64,000 nt of DNA from Gemmatimonadota bacterium. GTDB lineage: Bacteria > Gemmatimonadota > Gemmatimonadetes > Gemmatimonadales > GWC2-71-9. The position numbers were made by a program, and so were the translations under genes. How positions within the stretch are numbered: the first letter of the stretch is position 1; every line of letters starts with the position of its first letter. Shown here piece by piece: positions 34,839 through 43,877 of the stretch. Under the pieces are notes generated by a model. The model ran no database searches. It was not told the origin of the DNA and saw only the letters and a list, made by a program, of their open reading frames with translations. The DNA lies in assembly GCA_029262195.1 (NCBI GenBank), contig JAJCZX010000030.1, positions 433,615 to 497,614 of the forward strand, in the 5' to 3' direction.

Positions 34839-34869
34839 GCGCCCGGGCCAACTAGGTTAACCCGAGCGC
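34839..34869 (-). terminator. Hairpin in the queF leader
   Basis: On the minus strand GCGCTCGGG pairs with CCCGGGCGC (one mismatch, 13-base loop), about 55 bases upstream of queF. A weak T-rich stretch follows (TTCTCGTT, then GGGCTTTT). It could be a terminator or part of a leader; no preQ1 riboswitch consensus is recognisable. Confidence 0.35.
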
Positions 34870-34881
34870 ATGACCTCCCGC

Positions 34882-34971
34882 CTAGGAGGATGCAGCGACA
34901 GCCGCGACCATCGCTGCGGCAACAAATGGGGGAACTGAGAGCACCCTGCTCTGCGGAGGATCGTCAACCAT
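34882..34971 (-). CDS. Small open frame upstream of queF (29 codons)
   Basis: The frame reads MVDDPPQSRVLSVPPFVAAA and ends with VAAVAASS. AGGTGG is eight bases before the ATG at 34971. The product would have a short alanine-rich hydrophobic end. It lies in the otherwise empty region 34785-35146 between queF and the Spy-like gene, upstream of queF on the same strand. It may be chance or an upstream peptide; evidence is thin. Confidence 0.2.
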   Translation of the reverse strand: MVDDPPQSRVLSVPPFVAAAMVAAVAASS

Positions 34972-35146
34972 AGCGCCCGCCACCTGCTGCAAAGTTTAAT
35001 CTAGATGGTCACCGTGAGGATTCCCTGAAGACTTCGTGAACGTTCCTTTGATACAGGAAGGCGCAGATATCGCAGCCGCCTAACAAAACCAGGGGTTAAA
35101 CGTCATATTGGGAAACCACCACTTATGACTTAAAAAAAGACAAAAA

Positions 35147-35611
35147 ATGGGAAACACAGCGAAAACAATCATGGCAGCGACAGCATTTTTGGCAGTCTCC
35201 TCTGCTCCGCTTTTGAGTCAGGGTCAGGAAGGTCGGCAGGGCCCTCGTGGACAGGGCGCGAACCTCAACCAAATAGCGATTCTATTGGAAAAGGGTGAGG
35301 AACTAAACCTCACTGAGCAGCAGGTCGAGCGGTTGCATGTCGTCAAGCAAAACCTCGACGAGGCCAACGGACCTCACGTCAACGAGCTGAGAACCCTTCG
35401 TGGGGACGGCGACCGGCCGGATGCTTCGGCCCGCGAGCGGATGAGACCTCTTCTGGAGGCGATACAACAAAATCAGGACAGTGCGACCGAAGCCACGATG
35501 GCCATCCTCACCGAAGACCAGAGGGGCCCCGCCAGGGAAATCATTGAAAGCGCTCGACCTCAACGCGGCAGGGGGAGACGAGGACAGGGACGCCCCCGAG
35601 GCAACCCTTAA
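35147..35611 (+). CDS. Spy/CpxP-like periplasmic protein with LTxxQ motifs
   Basis: A 154-residue secreted protein. A signal peptide (MGNTAKTIMAATAFLAVSSA) is followed by a glutamine and glycine-rich segment and a helical body. LNLTEQQVERL and AILTEDQRGPA are the two LTxxQ-type motifs of Spy/CpxP proteins, chaperones or stress sensors of the periplasm. The C-terminal 25 residues are basic and glycine rich (RPQRGRGRRGQGRPRGNP), unusual for the family. The start at 35147 has no strong ribosome site. The gene is divergent from queF and convergent with the M28 gene. Confidence 0.75.
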   Translation: MGNTAKTIMAATAFLAVSSAPLLSQGQEGRQGPRGQGANLNQIAILLEKGEELNLTEQQVERLHVVKQNLDEANGPHVNELRTLRGDGDRPDASARERMRPLLEAIQQNQDSATEATMAILTEDQRGPAREIIESARPQRGRGRRGQGRPRGNP

Positions 35612-35622
35612 GATCAGAGGTA

Positions 35623-36984
35623 TTACCTCGGGAGCCGGTCTTCCATATCGGCCACGACGAACGCCATCACCGCCATCGCTGCGGTGGAAAGACCGACCTC
35701 TCTGGGATCAAGCTTATCGATGGTGTCTGCGCCAGTATGATGATACCAGAAATATTTCTGGCCATCGACCCGCAGACCCATCGTCGGCACTCCCTCGGCG
35801 CCGAGGGGGCCGATGTCAGCCCCACCACCCGGCGTGGAAATATCGCCGCTCTCGATCCGGTTCAAAAGTCTCGCTATGTCGCGTACAATCTCAACCGCTT
35901 CTGGGGACCCCGAAATACCGAATCCACTCGGCTCGAAAACTCCCCCATCGGATTCAATTGCAAGGATATGGTCGCCCATCTCCGATATATGATCGTCGTG
36001 GTATGCCGTGCCTCCGCGCAGTCCGTTTTCCTCGTTCGTCCACAAAACCACGCGCACAGTTCTACGGGGCCTCAGGCCGAGGTCCTTCATGAGACGGACA
36101 GCCTCCCATGCCACCACACTACCACCCGCATCGTCCATGGCCCCTTGACCGACATCCCATGAATCGATATGGCCACCCAGCACGATCACTTCGTTGGGGA
36201 AATCAGTGCCCACAAGCTCGGCAACGACATTCCTTGACACGACATCCGGAAGGGTTTGCGCTTCCATCTTTATCATGAGCTCAATCCGTTGTCCCCGTTC
36301 CTGCATCCGCCCAAGCAATTCTGAATCCTCGACCGTGATTGCTGCGTGCGGAATCTGTGGCGCGTCGGCGGCGTACCTCATCATCCCGGTGTGAGGGGTC
36401 TGGAGCGAGTACGGGGTGATCGACCTTACGAGGCTCGCCACCGCACCGACCCTGGCCGCGGCTGAAGCCCCATTAACACGATAATCCACGGTCCGTCCAT
36501 AGCCCTCAAACTCAACGTTGAAGACCACAATTTTCCCCACCGCTTCGGCCGCCCTTGCCGTTAGTTCTTCATAATTAGAAACAACTATGGCCTCGGCCGT
36601 TATCCCTCCCGGGCCCGTTCCCACGCTGCCGCCTAACCCCAACATGGGCAGGTCCATTTGACGGGGTGCGAGCAGGGTAACCGATTCCTCACCTCTTACC
36701 CAGTGGGGTACCATGACTTCCTCACCGCGCACGTTTTCCAGACCGTCTGCTTCCATCTCGTCAAGGATCCAATCGATCGCGTCTTCGAGACTCTGGGACC
36801 CACTAAATCTGTGCCCGAACAGGTCGACAAGTTCGGTGAGACGATCGAAGGAGGCGCTATCTGAGAGAGCACCGTTGATTAACCGATCTGCCTGAAGCCG
36901 GTATTGCCCGGCAATTGAGATTTCCTGGGCATGGATTTGAGTAGCGCTGCCAAAAAGGAGGGCGAGGGCAAGAACTGTTCGCAT
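35623..36984 (-). CDS. Secreted M28 peptidase, carboxypeptidase Q-like
   Basis: A 453-residue protein. A signal peptide begins at the ATG 36984 (MRTVLALALLFGSATQIHAQ). A PA-type insert spans the first half (IVVFNVEFEGYGRT; GAVASLVRSI). The M28 core has the zinc ligands in GGHIDSWDVGQGAMDDAGG, the catalytic pair in TNEENGLRGG, and the late histidine in FWYHHTGADTIDKLD. This pattern is like plasma glutamate carboxypeptidase, which cleaves dipeptides or small peptides. It is probably periplasmic. Divergent from the second M28 gene, with 270 bases between starts. Confidence 0.94.
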   Translation of the reverse strand: MRTVLALALLFGSATQIHAQEISIAGQYRLQADRLINGALSDSASFDRLTELVDLFGHRFSGSQSLEDAIDWILDEMEADGLENVRGEEVMVPHWVRGEESVTLLAPRQMDLPMLGLGGSVGTGPGGITAEAIVVSNYEELTARAAEAVGKIVVFNVEFEGYGRTVDYRVNGASAAARVGAVASLVRSITPYSLQTPHTGMMRYAADAPQIPHAAITVEDSELLGRMQERGQRIELMIKMEAQTLPDVVSRNVVAELVGTDFPNEVIVLGGHIDSWDVGQGAMDDAGGSVVAWEAVRLMKDLGLRPRRTVRVVLWTNEENGLRGGTAYHDDHISEMGDHILAIESDGGVFEPSGFGISGSPEAVEIVRDIARLLNRIESGDISTPGGGADIGPLGAEGVPTMGLRVDGQKYFWYHHTGADTIDKLDPREVGLSTAAMAVMAFVVADMEDRLPR

Positions 36985-37253
36985 TTTCACCAACTCTATT
37001 GATGTGGGAGGAATCTCCGAGAAACCACGGACCAATTACCCTGTACACTAACTTCGCGTTCCCGGCCCCATTCTGGTCGCAGCCAACATAAGGTGAGTTG
37101 CAACTCCCCGCAAAGTTTTGCTTCTTCAATCCGGTTCAATGTTACCTTTCACATGGCGTTTCGAAGCAATTGGAGGAAACATCCACGCTGTATGAAGCGT
37201 AAAACACCCCGATCCACTCTGGATCGAAACAGTAGAAAATTAAAGGAGAATCG

Positions 37254-38969
37254 ATGAATTTTCGCCGTCTTCCGGCTTTCCTGCTGCTTGGCACCATGGC
37301 TTGCGGTTCCTACTCCAACACGGAGTCAGTGCAACCGGCCTCCAACATGGCAGCACGGACTACGGGACCACTAACTGAAGAGGATCTCCGCACCAGAATG
37401 TACGACTTCGCGGACGATTCCATGATGGGACGCCTCCTGGGTACCTGGGGCAACTACAAGGCAACCGCCTATCTGGCCGCCGAACTGGAGAAGATGGGAG
37501 TCGAACCAGCAGGTACCGATGGTTACTTCCAGAACATACCGATTTTCACCCGCTCGATCGCCGAAGGCAGTTCCCTTTCGTTGGGCGACCGTAAATTCGG
37601 GCTCGGGGATGATTGGGTACCGCTGCCCCCTCTGGCCCAACTTGGCGGCCTCCCGATCGGAGAATCAGGTAACCTGGACGGAGTCCCCGTTATTTATGGA
37701 GGAGAAATGGGGGACCCCTCCACGATGATTTCAGCCGAGCAAGCTGCCGGAAAATTGGTGATCGTAGCACCCCAGCGGGATCCCAACGGCAACCCGGTGT
37801 TTGGGATCACCCCTGACCCGTTCACGAGTTGGCCCAACGCGGTGGGAATCGCGCTCGCCAACAAAGATGCCATGCCAGGTGGATTCATAAATTTCTTCCT
37901 GCAGCCATCGTCTTTTATCGCAGACGAGAGACCCGCGCCAGCGGAAGGCTTCCTTACGATGTTCGTCGGCCTGGAGATGGCCGAAGCCATCCTGGGCGGA
38001 TCGTTTGAAGACCTCGAAATCGGGACCGCCGGTTCGCCACTCACCGGAACGTTTGGTTTTGAGGTAGGAGAACCAGAAGCCCCGGTGCGAAACGTGGTTG
38101 GTATTATCCGGGGCAGCGATCCCGTGCTAAGGGACGAGTACGTAGCGATCGGTGCGCATAGCGACCACATCGGGTTCAACTCAAACCCCGCCGACCACGA
38201 TTCCTTACGAGCGAGGTTGGCCGTGATGCGCCCCCTTGGCGCCGACTCGCCGGACACCGAACCAGACGCTGAGCAATCGGAAACGATTGCCGCTGTCATT
38301 GACAGCCTGAGAGCACAGCGTCCTCAGATGAGACCCGACTCGATCTCGAACGGCGCCGATGATGACGGTTCGGGTTCGGTTACGTTGTTGGAAATCGCAG
38401 AAGCCCTGGCAACTGCCCCATCACCGCCAAAACGCTCCGTTCTGGTCGTGTTCCACAACGGCGAGGAGGCAGGCCTCTACGGTTCTCAATATTTCACCGA
38501 CAACCCGACCGTGGAGCGTTCTTCGATCGTCACGGCGTTGAACATGGATATGATTGGCAGGGGCGAATCCTACGATCTGCCGGACGCAGGCCAGGGATAC
38601 GTGCAGTTGATCGGATCCAGGCGGCTATCGACCGAACTCGGTGACCTCGTTGAAGAGGTAAACGCGGTTGGTAACTGGGGGTTCGAATTCGACTACCAGT
38701 ACGATGCGGACGGACATCCGAGCAACTTCTATTGCCGGAGCGACCACGCCAACTACGCCCGTTTCGGTATTCCGATCGTTTTCTTCTCGACCGGCTCGCA
38801 TCGGGACTACCATCAGGTGACCGACGAAGCTCAATACATTGAGTACGACAAGATGGCCAGACTCGGTCGTTTCATTATGGACGTGTTGGTCGAAGTGGCC
38901 GACCTCGACCACAGGGTTCTCGTCGACGGTAACGTCCCGAGCGACCCTAACGCGCCGTGTCAGCAATAA
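37254..38969 (+). CDS. M28 peptidase, lipoprotein
   Basis: A 571-residue protein with a lipobox (LGTMAC; Cys17) after a short signal sequence, so outer-membrane anchored by prediction. A PA-type domain (residues about 130-250) is inserted before the M28 core. Zinc ligands are in VAIGAHSDHIGF, then NGADDDGSGSVTLLE, the pair FHNGEEAGLYGSQYF, the Asp in ALNMDMIGRGE and the final histidine in STGSHRDYHQVTDE. The start has AAAGGAG five bases upstream. It belongs to the aminopeptidase group of the family; substrate unknown. A strong terminator follows. Confidence 0.94.
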   Translation: MNFRRLPAFLLLGTMACGSYSNTESVQPASNMAARTTGPLTEEDLRTRMYDFADDSMMGRLLGTWGNYKATAYLAAELEKMGVEPAGTDGYFQNIPIFTRSIAEGSSLSLGDRKFGLGDDWVPLPPLAQLGGLPIGESGNLDGVPVIYGGEMGDPSTMISAEQAAGKLVIVAPQRDPNGNPVFGITPDPFTSWPNAVGIALANKDAMPGGFINFFLQPSSFIADERPAPAEGFLTMFVGLEMAEAILGGSFEDLEIGTAGSPLTGTFGFEVGEPEAPVRNVVGIIRGSDPVLRDEYVAIGAHSDHIGFNSNPADHDSLRARLAVMRPLGADSPDTEPDAEQSETIAAVIDSLRAQRPQMRPDSISNGADDDGSGSVTLLEIAEALATAPSPPKRSVLVVFHNGEEAGLYGSQYFTDNPTVERSSIVTALNMDMIGRGESYDLPDAGQGYVQLIGSRRLSTELGDLVEEVNAVGNWGFEFDYQYDADGHPSNFYCRSDHANYARFGIPIVFFSTGSHRDYHQVTDEAQYIEYDKMARLGRFIMDVLVEVADLDHRVLVDGNVPSDPNAPCQQ

Positions 38970-38981
38970 AAAATTATTGGG

Positions 38982-38996
38982 AAGTCAGAAGTTAGA
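38982..38996. repeat. Short 7-base repeat AGTCAGA
   Basis: AGTCAGA is followed by AGTTAGA, one base different, just after the M28 stop. The same unit occurs in three copies at 47857. Confidence 0.5.
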
Positions 38997-39004
38997 AATG
39001 GCGA

Positions 39005-39034
39005 GCGGGCCCCGAGTTTTCCGGGGCCCGCTTT
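39005..39034 (+). terminator. Intrinsic terminator
   Basis: GCGGGCCCCG (39005-39014) pairs perfectly with CGGGGCCCGC (39022-39031), a 10-base stem with a 7-base loop, then TTTG. It ends the M28 lipoprotein gene and lies two bases before the convergent dienelactone hydrolase, so it may act both ways. Confidence 0.88.
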
Positions 39035-39035
39035 G

Positions 39036-39860
39036 TTATCCCAAAACTCCGGCGAGGAAGTTCTTCAAGCGTTGCCACGCATCAGCCGCCGGTGCCTCCC
39101 GCAGATCCCGATCCTGCCCCACTCGAAGCCAAAAACCATGATTCACGTGATCATATACGTGGATGTCATTTTCGATACCGAGTGAATCGATCGTGGCCTG
39201 GAATCTGGCGACCTGATCCGGCGGAATCCCGCCATCAAGTTCGGCGAAAGTCCCGTACACGGGATGATCAAGTGATGCCAGCACGGCGGGATCTTCTACC
39301 AGAGAACCGTAAAAGATCGCAGTGGCGTCGTGCTGCTCCCCACCAAGTCCGTAACTGAGGGCGATGCCTCCACCAAAACACCAACCCATCACGCCGACCT
39401 TTTGCACGACATCTGATCGTCCACGAAGATATCGCTGAGCGGCATCGAGGTTAGCGATGACATCGTCCATGTTTTCACGAGCTGCTGTCATCAGAGTGAT
39501 GTTTTCGTCCCTGTTGCTCCCCAACTGGCCGTGGTACAGATCCGCGGCGAGAGCGATGTAACCTTCATCTGCAAAGGCATCGGCAACCTGCTTGATCCGC
39601 TCCGCGAGGCCGTTCCACTCGTGGATCAGGATCAACGCCGGGAAAGGGCCATCTCCGTCCGGCACCGCAATGTATCCGACAGCCGTCGAATCACCGGAAA
39701 AATATTGAACATCGGTTCCGCCTGGCGGCCCCGCCTCACCCAATACGGCTGCAGGCAACAATGAAGCCAATTGGGTTTCACTGGCAGATTCGGTATCGTC
39801 CGCCGTCCCCGCACAGGCAGGCAAAACAGCAAGTGCAAGCAACATCTTCTTCAAACTCAT
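39036..39860 (-). CDS. Dienelactone hydrolase family lipoprotein
   Basis: A 274-residue alpha/beta hydrolase. The ATG at 39860 (GAGGAG six bases upstream) begins a signal with lipobox VLPAC, so it is a likely lipoprotein; the longer frame to 39920 is rejected. The fold signatures are LILIHEWNGLAERIKQV and GYIALAADLYHG. The nucleophile is the cysteine in GVMGWCFGGGIALSYG, as in dienelactone hydrolase, with a histidine in DHVNHGFWL and an acidic residue in TFAELDGGIPPD. Substrate unknown. Convergent with the M28 gene. Confidence 0.9.
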   Translation of the reverse strand: MSLKKMLLALAVLPACAGTADDTESASETQLASLLPAAVLGEAGPPGGTDVQYFSGDSTAVGYIAVPDGDGPFPALILIHEWNGLAERIKQVADAFADEGYIALAADLYHGQLGSNRDENITLMTAARENMDDVIANLDAAQRYLRGRSDVVQKVGVMGWCFGGGIALSYGLGGEQHDATAIFYGSLVEDPAVLASLDHPVYGTFAELDGGIPPDQVARFQATIDSLGIENDIHVYDHVNHGFWLRVGQDRDLREAPAADAWQRLKNFLAGVLG

Positions 39861-40020
39861 CGGATACTCCTCGGGTTTTCGACAAGGTTTGAGGCTAAAG
39901 GCTTTTCCCGGTTCCAACAAGGGCGGATAGCCATTTCACCAACCTCCATTGAGGACTAGCCGTCAGTGGGCCGGTGGGTAAATTGAGAATAGGGATCACC
40001 CATTTTTCAAGGAGATCGCC

Positions 40021-40209
40021 ATGCCGAGACACGAGATCCTCCACCGACTCAACTCAGCCATCGACGCGTTCGAAGAGGCTGTTAAGTCCCATGAACACGT
40101 TGGAATGTTGGGCAGTGAAGTCCTGCTACGCGACGAACTCGAACGGGCCCGCAAGCGACTTTGCGAAACAGTTTCGAAGTTGATCGATGAGGCCCGCGCC
40201 GGAGAGTAG
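40021..40209 (+). CDS. Small helical protein, 62 residues
   Basis: I do not recognise it. The product is a soluble helical peptide (HRLNSAIDAFEEAVKSHEHV; LRDELERARKRLCETVSKLID) with heptad-like spacing of leucines in its second half, suggesting a coiled coil. The ATG at 40021 has AAGGAG seven bases upstream, good support for translation. It is convergent with the MESH1-like gene one base away. No terminator is visible between them. Confidence 0.6.
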   Translation: MPRHEILHRLNSAIDAFEEAVKSHEHVGMLGSEVLLRDELERARKRLCETVSKLIDEARAGE

Positions 40210-40210
40210 T

Positions 40211-40759
40211 TTACGCGTGCCCCGGGATGTTTTTCAGGCCCGCGGTTAGCTCCATATCGTAACATTCTTCCAACCGCTGGTTGACGCCCCGACATCCGTG
40301 GACCACCCTGGCCGTCCATTCCAGGTATGCGATGCGACGTTGGTCCGTCCAACCCAGGGGTGGTTTGCCCACGACATCAACGACGTTGCAGATCTTGTCG
40401 CTCAACTTCAACATTTTTGCTTCGTCGGAGATGGTGGGCGCATGCAGCACCTGTAAACGCTTACGTTCTTCTTTGGGAAGGCTCTTATCATCTGTGACTT
40501 CCGCAACGAGTGTACTCACCCTGTCGCCGAACAGCGTTGCCAACTGGTCCAGAGTGGCGTCGGTATCCTCGACAGTATCGTGAAGCAAGGCAGCGGCAAG
40601 AACCTCGGCGTCGGTAACGCCTCCCACCCGCACGAGAGTATCAGCAACATCGATGGGATGGTTGATATACGGCTCTCCTGCCCGACCCTTCCTCGTCTGA
40701 CCCGAGTGCCTTCCCGCGGCAAATTTCATTGCCTCGATTAAAAGTCCCGTGTCACTCAA
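40211..40759 (-). CDS. MESH1-like HD-domain (p)ppGpp hydrolase
   Basis: A 182-residue HD hydrolase of the small alarmone hydrolase type (SpoT N-terminal domain only). Motifs: AGRHSGQTRKGRAGEPYINHP, ALLHDTVEDTDATLDQLATLFGD (the HD), VTDDKSLPKEERK and KLSDKICNVVDV. These make the Mn2+ site that hydrolyses the 3'-pyrophosphate of ppGpp; some relatives use other nucleotides such as NADPH. I place the start at a TTG at 40759, overlapping the helicase stop by 8 bases, because the result begins just before the family's first helix; a longer frame to 40840 runs into the helicase gene. Confidence 0.85.
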   Translation of the reverse strand: MSDTGLLIEAMKFAAGRHSGQTRKGRAGEPYINHPIDVADTLVRVGGVTDAEVLAAALLHDTVEDTDATLDQLATLFGDRVSTLVAEVTDDKSLPKEERKRLQVLHAPTISDEAKMLKLSDKICNVVDVVGKPPLGWTDQRRIAYLEWTARVVHGCRGVNQRLEECYDMELTAGLKNIPGHA

Positions 40760-43676
40760 AAGTGGTTTCGTCTCCTCTGATCGGTACGCCGATTTCATCC
40801 AGGAACTTATTTCCTCCTGAAAAATTGCCCGTTCGCTCATCTACCCGGGTCAGGACCAGCCGTTCAATGGCCCTGGTCATCCCAACGTAAACCAATCGAC
40901 GGGACTCCTGGATCGCAGTCTCGTTGTTTTCTTTGATTTCGCGCCACCCTGGGATGCGGTTGTCTTCCATCCCGACAATAAACACTCGGGAGAATTCCAA
41001 CCCCTTGGTTGAATGGAGCGTTAACAGATTAACGCGGTAGGGGTCAGTTTCGGCACTTTCAGAAGACGAGAGCGTAGCTTTTTCCAACATTACCTCCGCG
41101 CTTTCTTCAAGGGTCTCCGCCGAGCTCACTGACACGAGGCTAGCGAGGCGCTTCACGGATTGGGGATACCTGTCTGCAGCGGATTTCTTCTCTCGTAGTC
41201 TTTTGCGGAGCGTTTCCCCACCGAGAGCTTTGATAACGATATCCAGCGAGACCACTTCTCGCCCTGAGATTGACTGCCTTTGCAGGTCGTAGAAATCCAG
41301 GCAATCACTAAAGGGGCCCAGAGCATTTATCCTGGATAGCTTGAAAAGGACCCCGTCGTCCCGGTTTCGGTTTTCAGCCGGAGCCAGGGCCAGCGAGAGG
41401 CCCAGAAAATCAAGCGTATTCGCGAGAGCACACTTCCGGGAACGGGCTAACTTCACTGCATTGAGGTGCCCCAGCACTTTCGCGAGAGTCACAGCATCAT
41501 CATCGGCGTGATGGGCCCGCCCCTTGTCTACTCCGAACCTTTCTGCCAAAGCTTCGAGGCTGGCACTCGATTCGAAAAGAGACCTGGCCAACGGTAAGGT
41601 GTCGAAAAACGACAAATCCTCAATACCGGGAAGGCCTTCGGCCATTCGCCTGACTACTGGAACATCAAACTCTTGCCCGTTGTGCGCCACCAACAAGTCG
41701 TCCCCGACAAACTCTCTGAACTTGGCCCACACCGTTTCGAACGAGGGGGCGCCCACCAGATCTTCCTCTGAATAGCCATGCACCTCCCTGGCTCCCTGAG
41801 AGATCTTGCGTCGAGGCTTCACCAGGGAGTGGAATGTGTCTACAACCTCCCCATCGCGAACCTTTGCGGCTCCAATTTCTACAATCTCGCATTCGCCAAT
41901 ATCCTTGTCGGTCGTTTCAAGATCAAAAGCGACATATTCCCGGAGGCCCGAATTAAAATCTCGGCTCGCTATCAACTGGAGAGCTTTAAAGACGAGCGTC
42001 GAGAGTGTACCGGAACGGACCAGATCAGGGCCAACCACTACATCGAACTCGCCGACCTGCGAGTCTTCCTTCAGGTAGCCGCAAACCGCCGAAAGGTTGC
42101 TCTGTATGAACATCCCAAGGATTCCGATTTCGAGGCCGGACATTGGCGTCAACCAGACCTTCCCCCCGCCGGACATCGCCCGTTCGATTCTCCCGGCCAG
42201 GTCGCGGGCTCCTTCGTATGCCGCCGGATCCTCCAGATCGTCGGCATTATCTTCAAGCTTGTTGCGGTAGCGACCCCGTACCTGGGAGAGGAGGTCTTCG
42301 ATGAGGGCTGGCAATGTAGAGTGAGACTTAAAGAGCCCCTGCATGTTCTCTATGTGGTAGATCATGCGCCAGACCATTTTCGCATCCCCATCGCCGCGTC
42401 TGGCCCTGGCGAAATTCCGCATCACATCAAGAAAACCTTGGCCGTCAGCAGGTCGCTCCGCCCGCAAAGCCTCCATCAGGTGGGCGGGAAACATATTGGC
42501 CGCAAACCCTTCGACGACCACGGAATCCTCGCCAAACACCATAAGACGTAACGAACCCAACACGAAGGCGACAACACGATCATCTGATATGGCCCGCCCC
42601 CGAGCCAGCCTACCGGGAATCCCCGCTTCCAACAACCAACGTTCGATGTCGTCGCCAGTGGCGTGGGTCCGATAAAGCACAGCGAAGTCGCCCCAATTCA
42701 ATTCCCGCTCTTCTTTGTCTCTGGCTATCTCCCCGACCAACCACCGCCCCTCTTCGATTTCAGTAGGGAATGACCGCACCTCAACTTCGTATTCTCCGCG
42801 GCGGGTCGCTTCCAATTGCTTCTCGAAAAGACTGGGATTGGCGGCCAGGAGATTTCTTGCCGCCTCGAAAATCTGGATCGAACAGCGGCGGTTCTCTTTG
42901 AGCACCACAGGTACATCAACGTCAAAGTCTCGTTGAAAATCAGAAATAATTTTCGGATCAGCCCCCGCCCACGAAAAAATGCTTTGATCATCGTCACCGA
43001 CCCCGAAAAGATTCCCGTGGCCAGCAGCCAGCGTCCGGACAACATCGTACTGGGCTACACTGAGGTCCTGGAATTCATCCACCAGGAGGTAGTCCCAGCG
43101 TTTTCCTACTTGTTTCGCAACTTGCTCGTTTTCGTTCAACAATTTCCGCGTTAGTGACACGATGTCATCAAAATCGACCATGTTCTTGGCACGCAAAAAA
43201 TTTTGATACCTGGTGAACAGCTTTTCATCTTCAGCCGTCAACGGACGTCCGGCCCGGCGGCGGCTGCCAAAGAGTTGCAAAAGTGGCCTGTGCCTTTTGA
43301 CCGGAAAGACATCGAGCCTTCGCAAAACCAGGCTTTGATATTCTTCGTCGGCAACGCCGAAACCAGAACGCAGTTCCACCAGAGAAGCGAACTCGCGCAG
43401 AATAGTCAAACAGAGGGAGTGCAGTGTGCCTCGCGTCACATTTTCTACGGCCTGGCCGAGGACGTCTTTGAGGCGTATCGCGATTTCTTCCGCAGCTTTG
43501 TTGGTATAGGTAACCGCACAGATTCGGGAGGGATCAAATCCCCGCTCAGCTACCAGAAACCGGATCCTTTCAATAAGACAATACGTCTTCCCTGCCCCGG
43601 GGCCAGCCAGCACCATAACTGGTCCTACTTCACATTCTATAGCTTTTTTCTGGGTTTCGGACGGCTCGTGCGGCAT
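40752..43676 (-). CDS. UvrD/Rep-type helicase with inserted DnaQ-like exonuclease
   Basis: A 974-residue protein starting at the ATG 43676; an upstream frame to 43865 adds 63 residues unlike the family. Helicase: Walker A AGPGAGKT (24-31), motif II LLVDEFQDLS (198-206), motif III DDDQSIFSWAGADP (228-241), motif V LLTLHSTKGLEFSRVF and motif VI RRLVYVGMTRA. Between the helicase halves, residues about 581-740 are a DnaQ exonuclease: FDLETTD, then VAHNGQEFD (Asp671) and AHHADDDA, the DEDDh set. So 3'-5' DNA unwinding and 3'-5' degradation could be coupled. The 3' end overlaps the MESH1-like gene. Confidence 0.9.
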   Translation of the reverse strand: MPHEPSETQKKAIECEVGPVMVLAGPGAGKTYCLIERIRFLVAERGFDPSRICAVTYTNKAAEEIAIRLKDVLGQAVENVTRGTLHSLCLTILREFASLVELRSGFGVADEEYQSLVLRRLDVFPVKRHRPLLQLFGSRRRAGRPLTAEDEKLFTRYQNFLRAKNMVDFDDIVSLTRKLLNENEQVAKQVGKRWDYLLVDEFQDLSVAQYDVVRTLAAGHGNLFGVGDDDQSIFSWAGADPKIISDFQRDFDVDVPVVLKENRRCSIQIFEAARNLLAANPSLFEKQLEATRRGEYEVEVRSFPTEIEEGRWLVGEIARDKEERELNWGDFAVLYRTHATGDDIERWLLEAGIPGRLARGRAISDDRVVAFVLGSLRLMVFGEDSVVVEGFAANMFPAHLMEALRAERPADGQGFLDVMRNFARARRGDGDAKMVWRMIYHIENMQGLFKSHSTLPALIEDLLSQVRGRYRNKLEDNADDLEDPAAYEGARDLAGRIERAMSGGGKVWLTPMSGLEIGILGMFIQSNLSAVCGYLKEDSQVGEFDVVVGPDLVRSGTLSTLVFKALQLIASRDFNSGLREYVAFDLETTDKDIGECEIVEIGAAKVRDGEVVDTFHSLVKPRRKISQGAREVHGYSEEDLVGAPSFETVWAKFREFVGDDLLVAHNGQEFDVPVVRRMAEGLPGIEDLSFFDTLPLARSLFESSASLEALAERFGVDKGRAHHADDDAVTLAKVLGHLNAVKLARSRKCALANTLDFLGLSLALAPAENRNRDDGVLFKLSRINALGPFSDCLDFYDLQRQSISGREVVSLDIVIKALGGETLRKRLREKKSAADRYPQSVKRLASLVSVSSAETLEESAEVMLEKATLSSSESAETDPYRVNLLTLHSTKGLEFSRVFIVGMEDNRIPGWREIKENNETAIQESRRLVYVGMTRAIERLVLTRVDERTGNFSGGNKFLDEIGVPIRGDETTFE

Positions 43677-43877
43677 CTCTAAATGTAAACGCCGCCCCGC
43701 TTTGACGTCGTTCTTGCTCCCATTATCGCCAAGGTCTCTTCGTCTACTGGTGTTTCCCATCACACGCCAACCGTGGCCCAGGTTCACGACACGGGTTTTC
43801 ATGAATGTTATCTTCTCGCCGTATACTCGATTTTTCGCCGCAAAAACTGGGGCGGCAGCAACCATATGGAGGAAATA

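Noticed and set aside
34785..34971. Possible preQ1 riboswitch ahead of queF
   Set aside because: I could not find the conserved preQ1-I, -II or -III sequence or pseudoknot elements by eye.
43677..43865. N-terminal extension of the helicase
   Set aside because: No family match and no ribosome site; the family starts near residue 1 of the ATG at 43676. The region is more likely a promoter.
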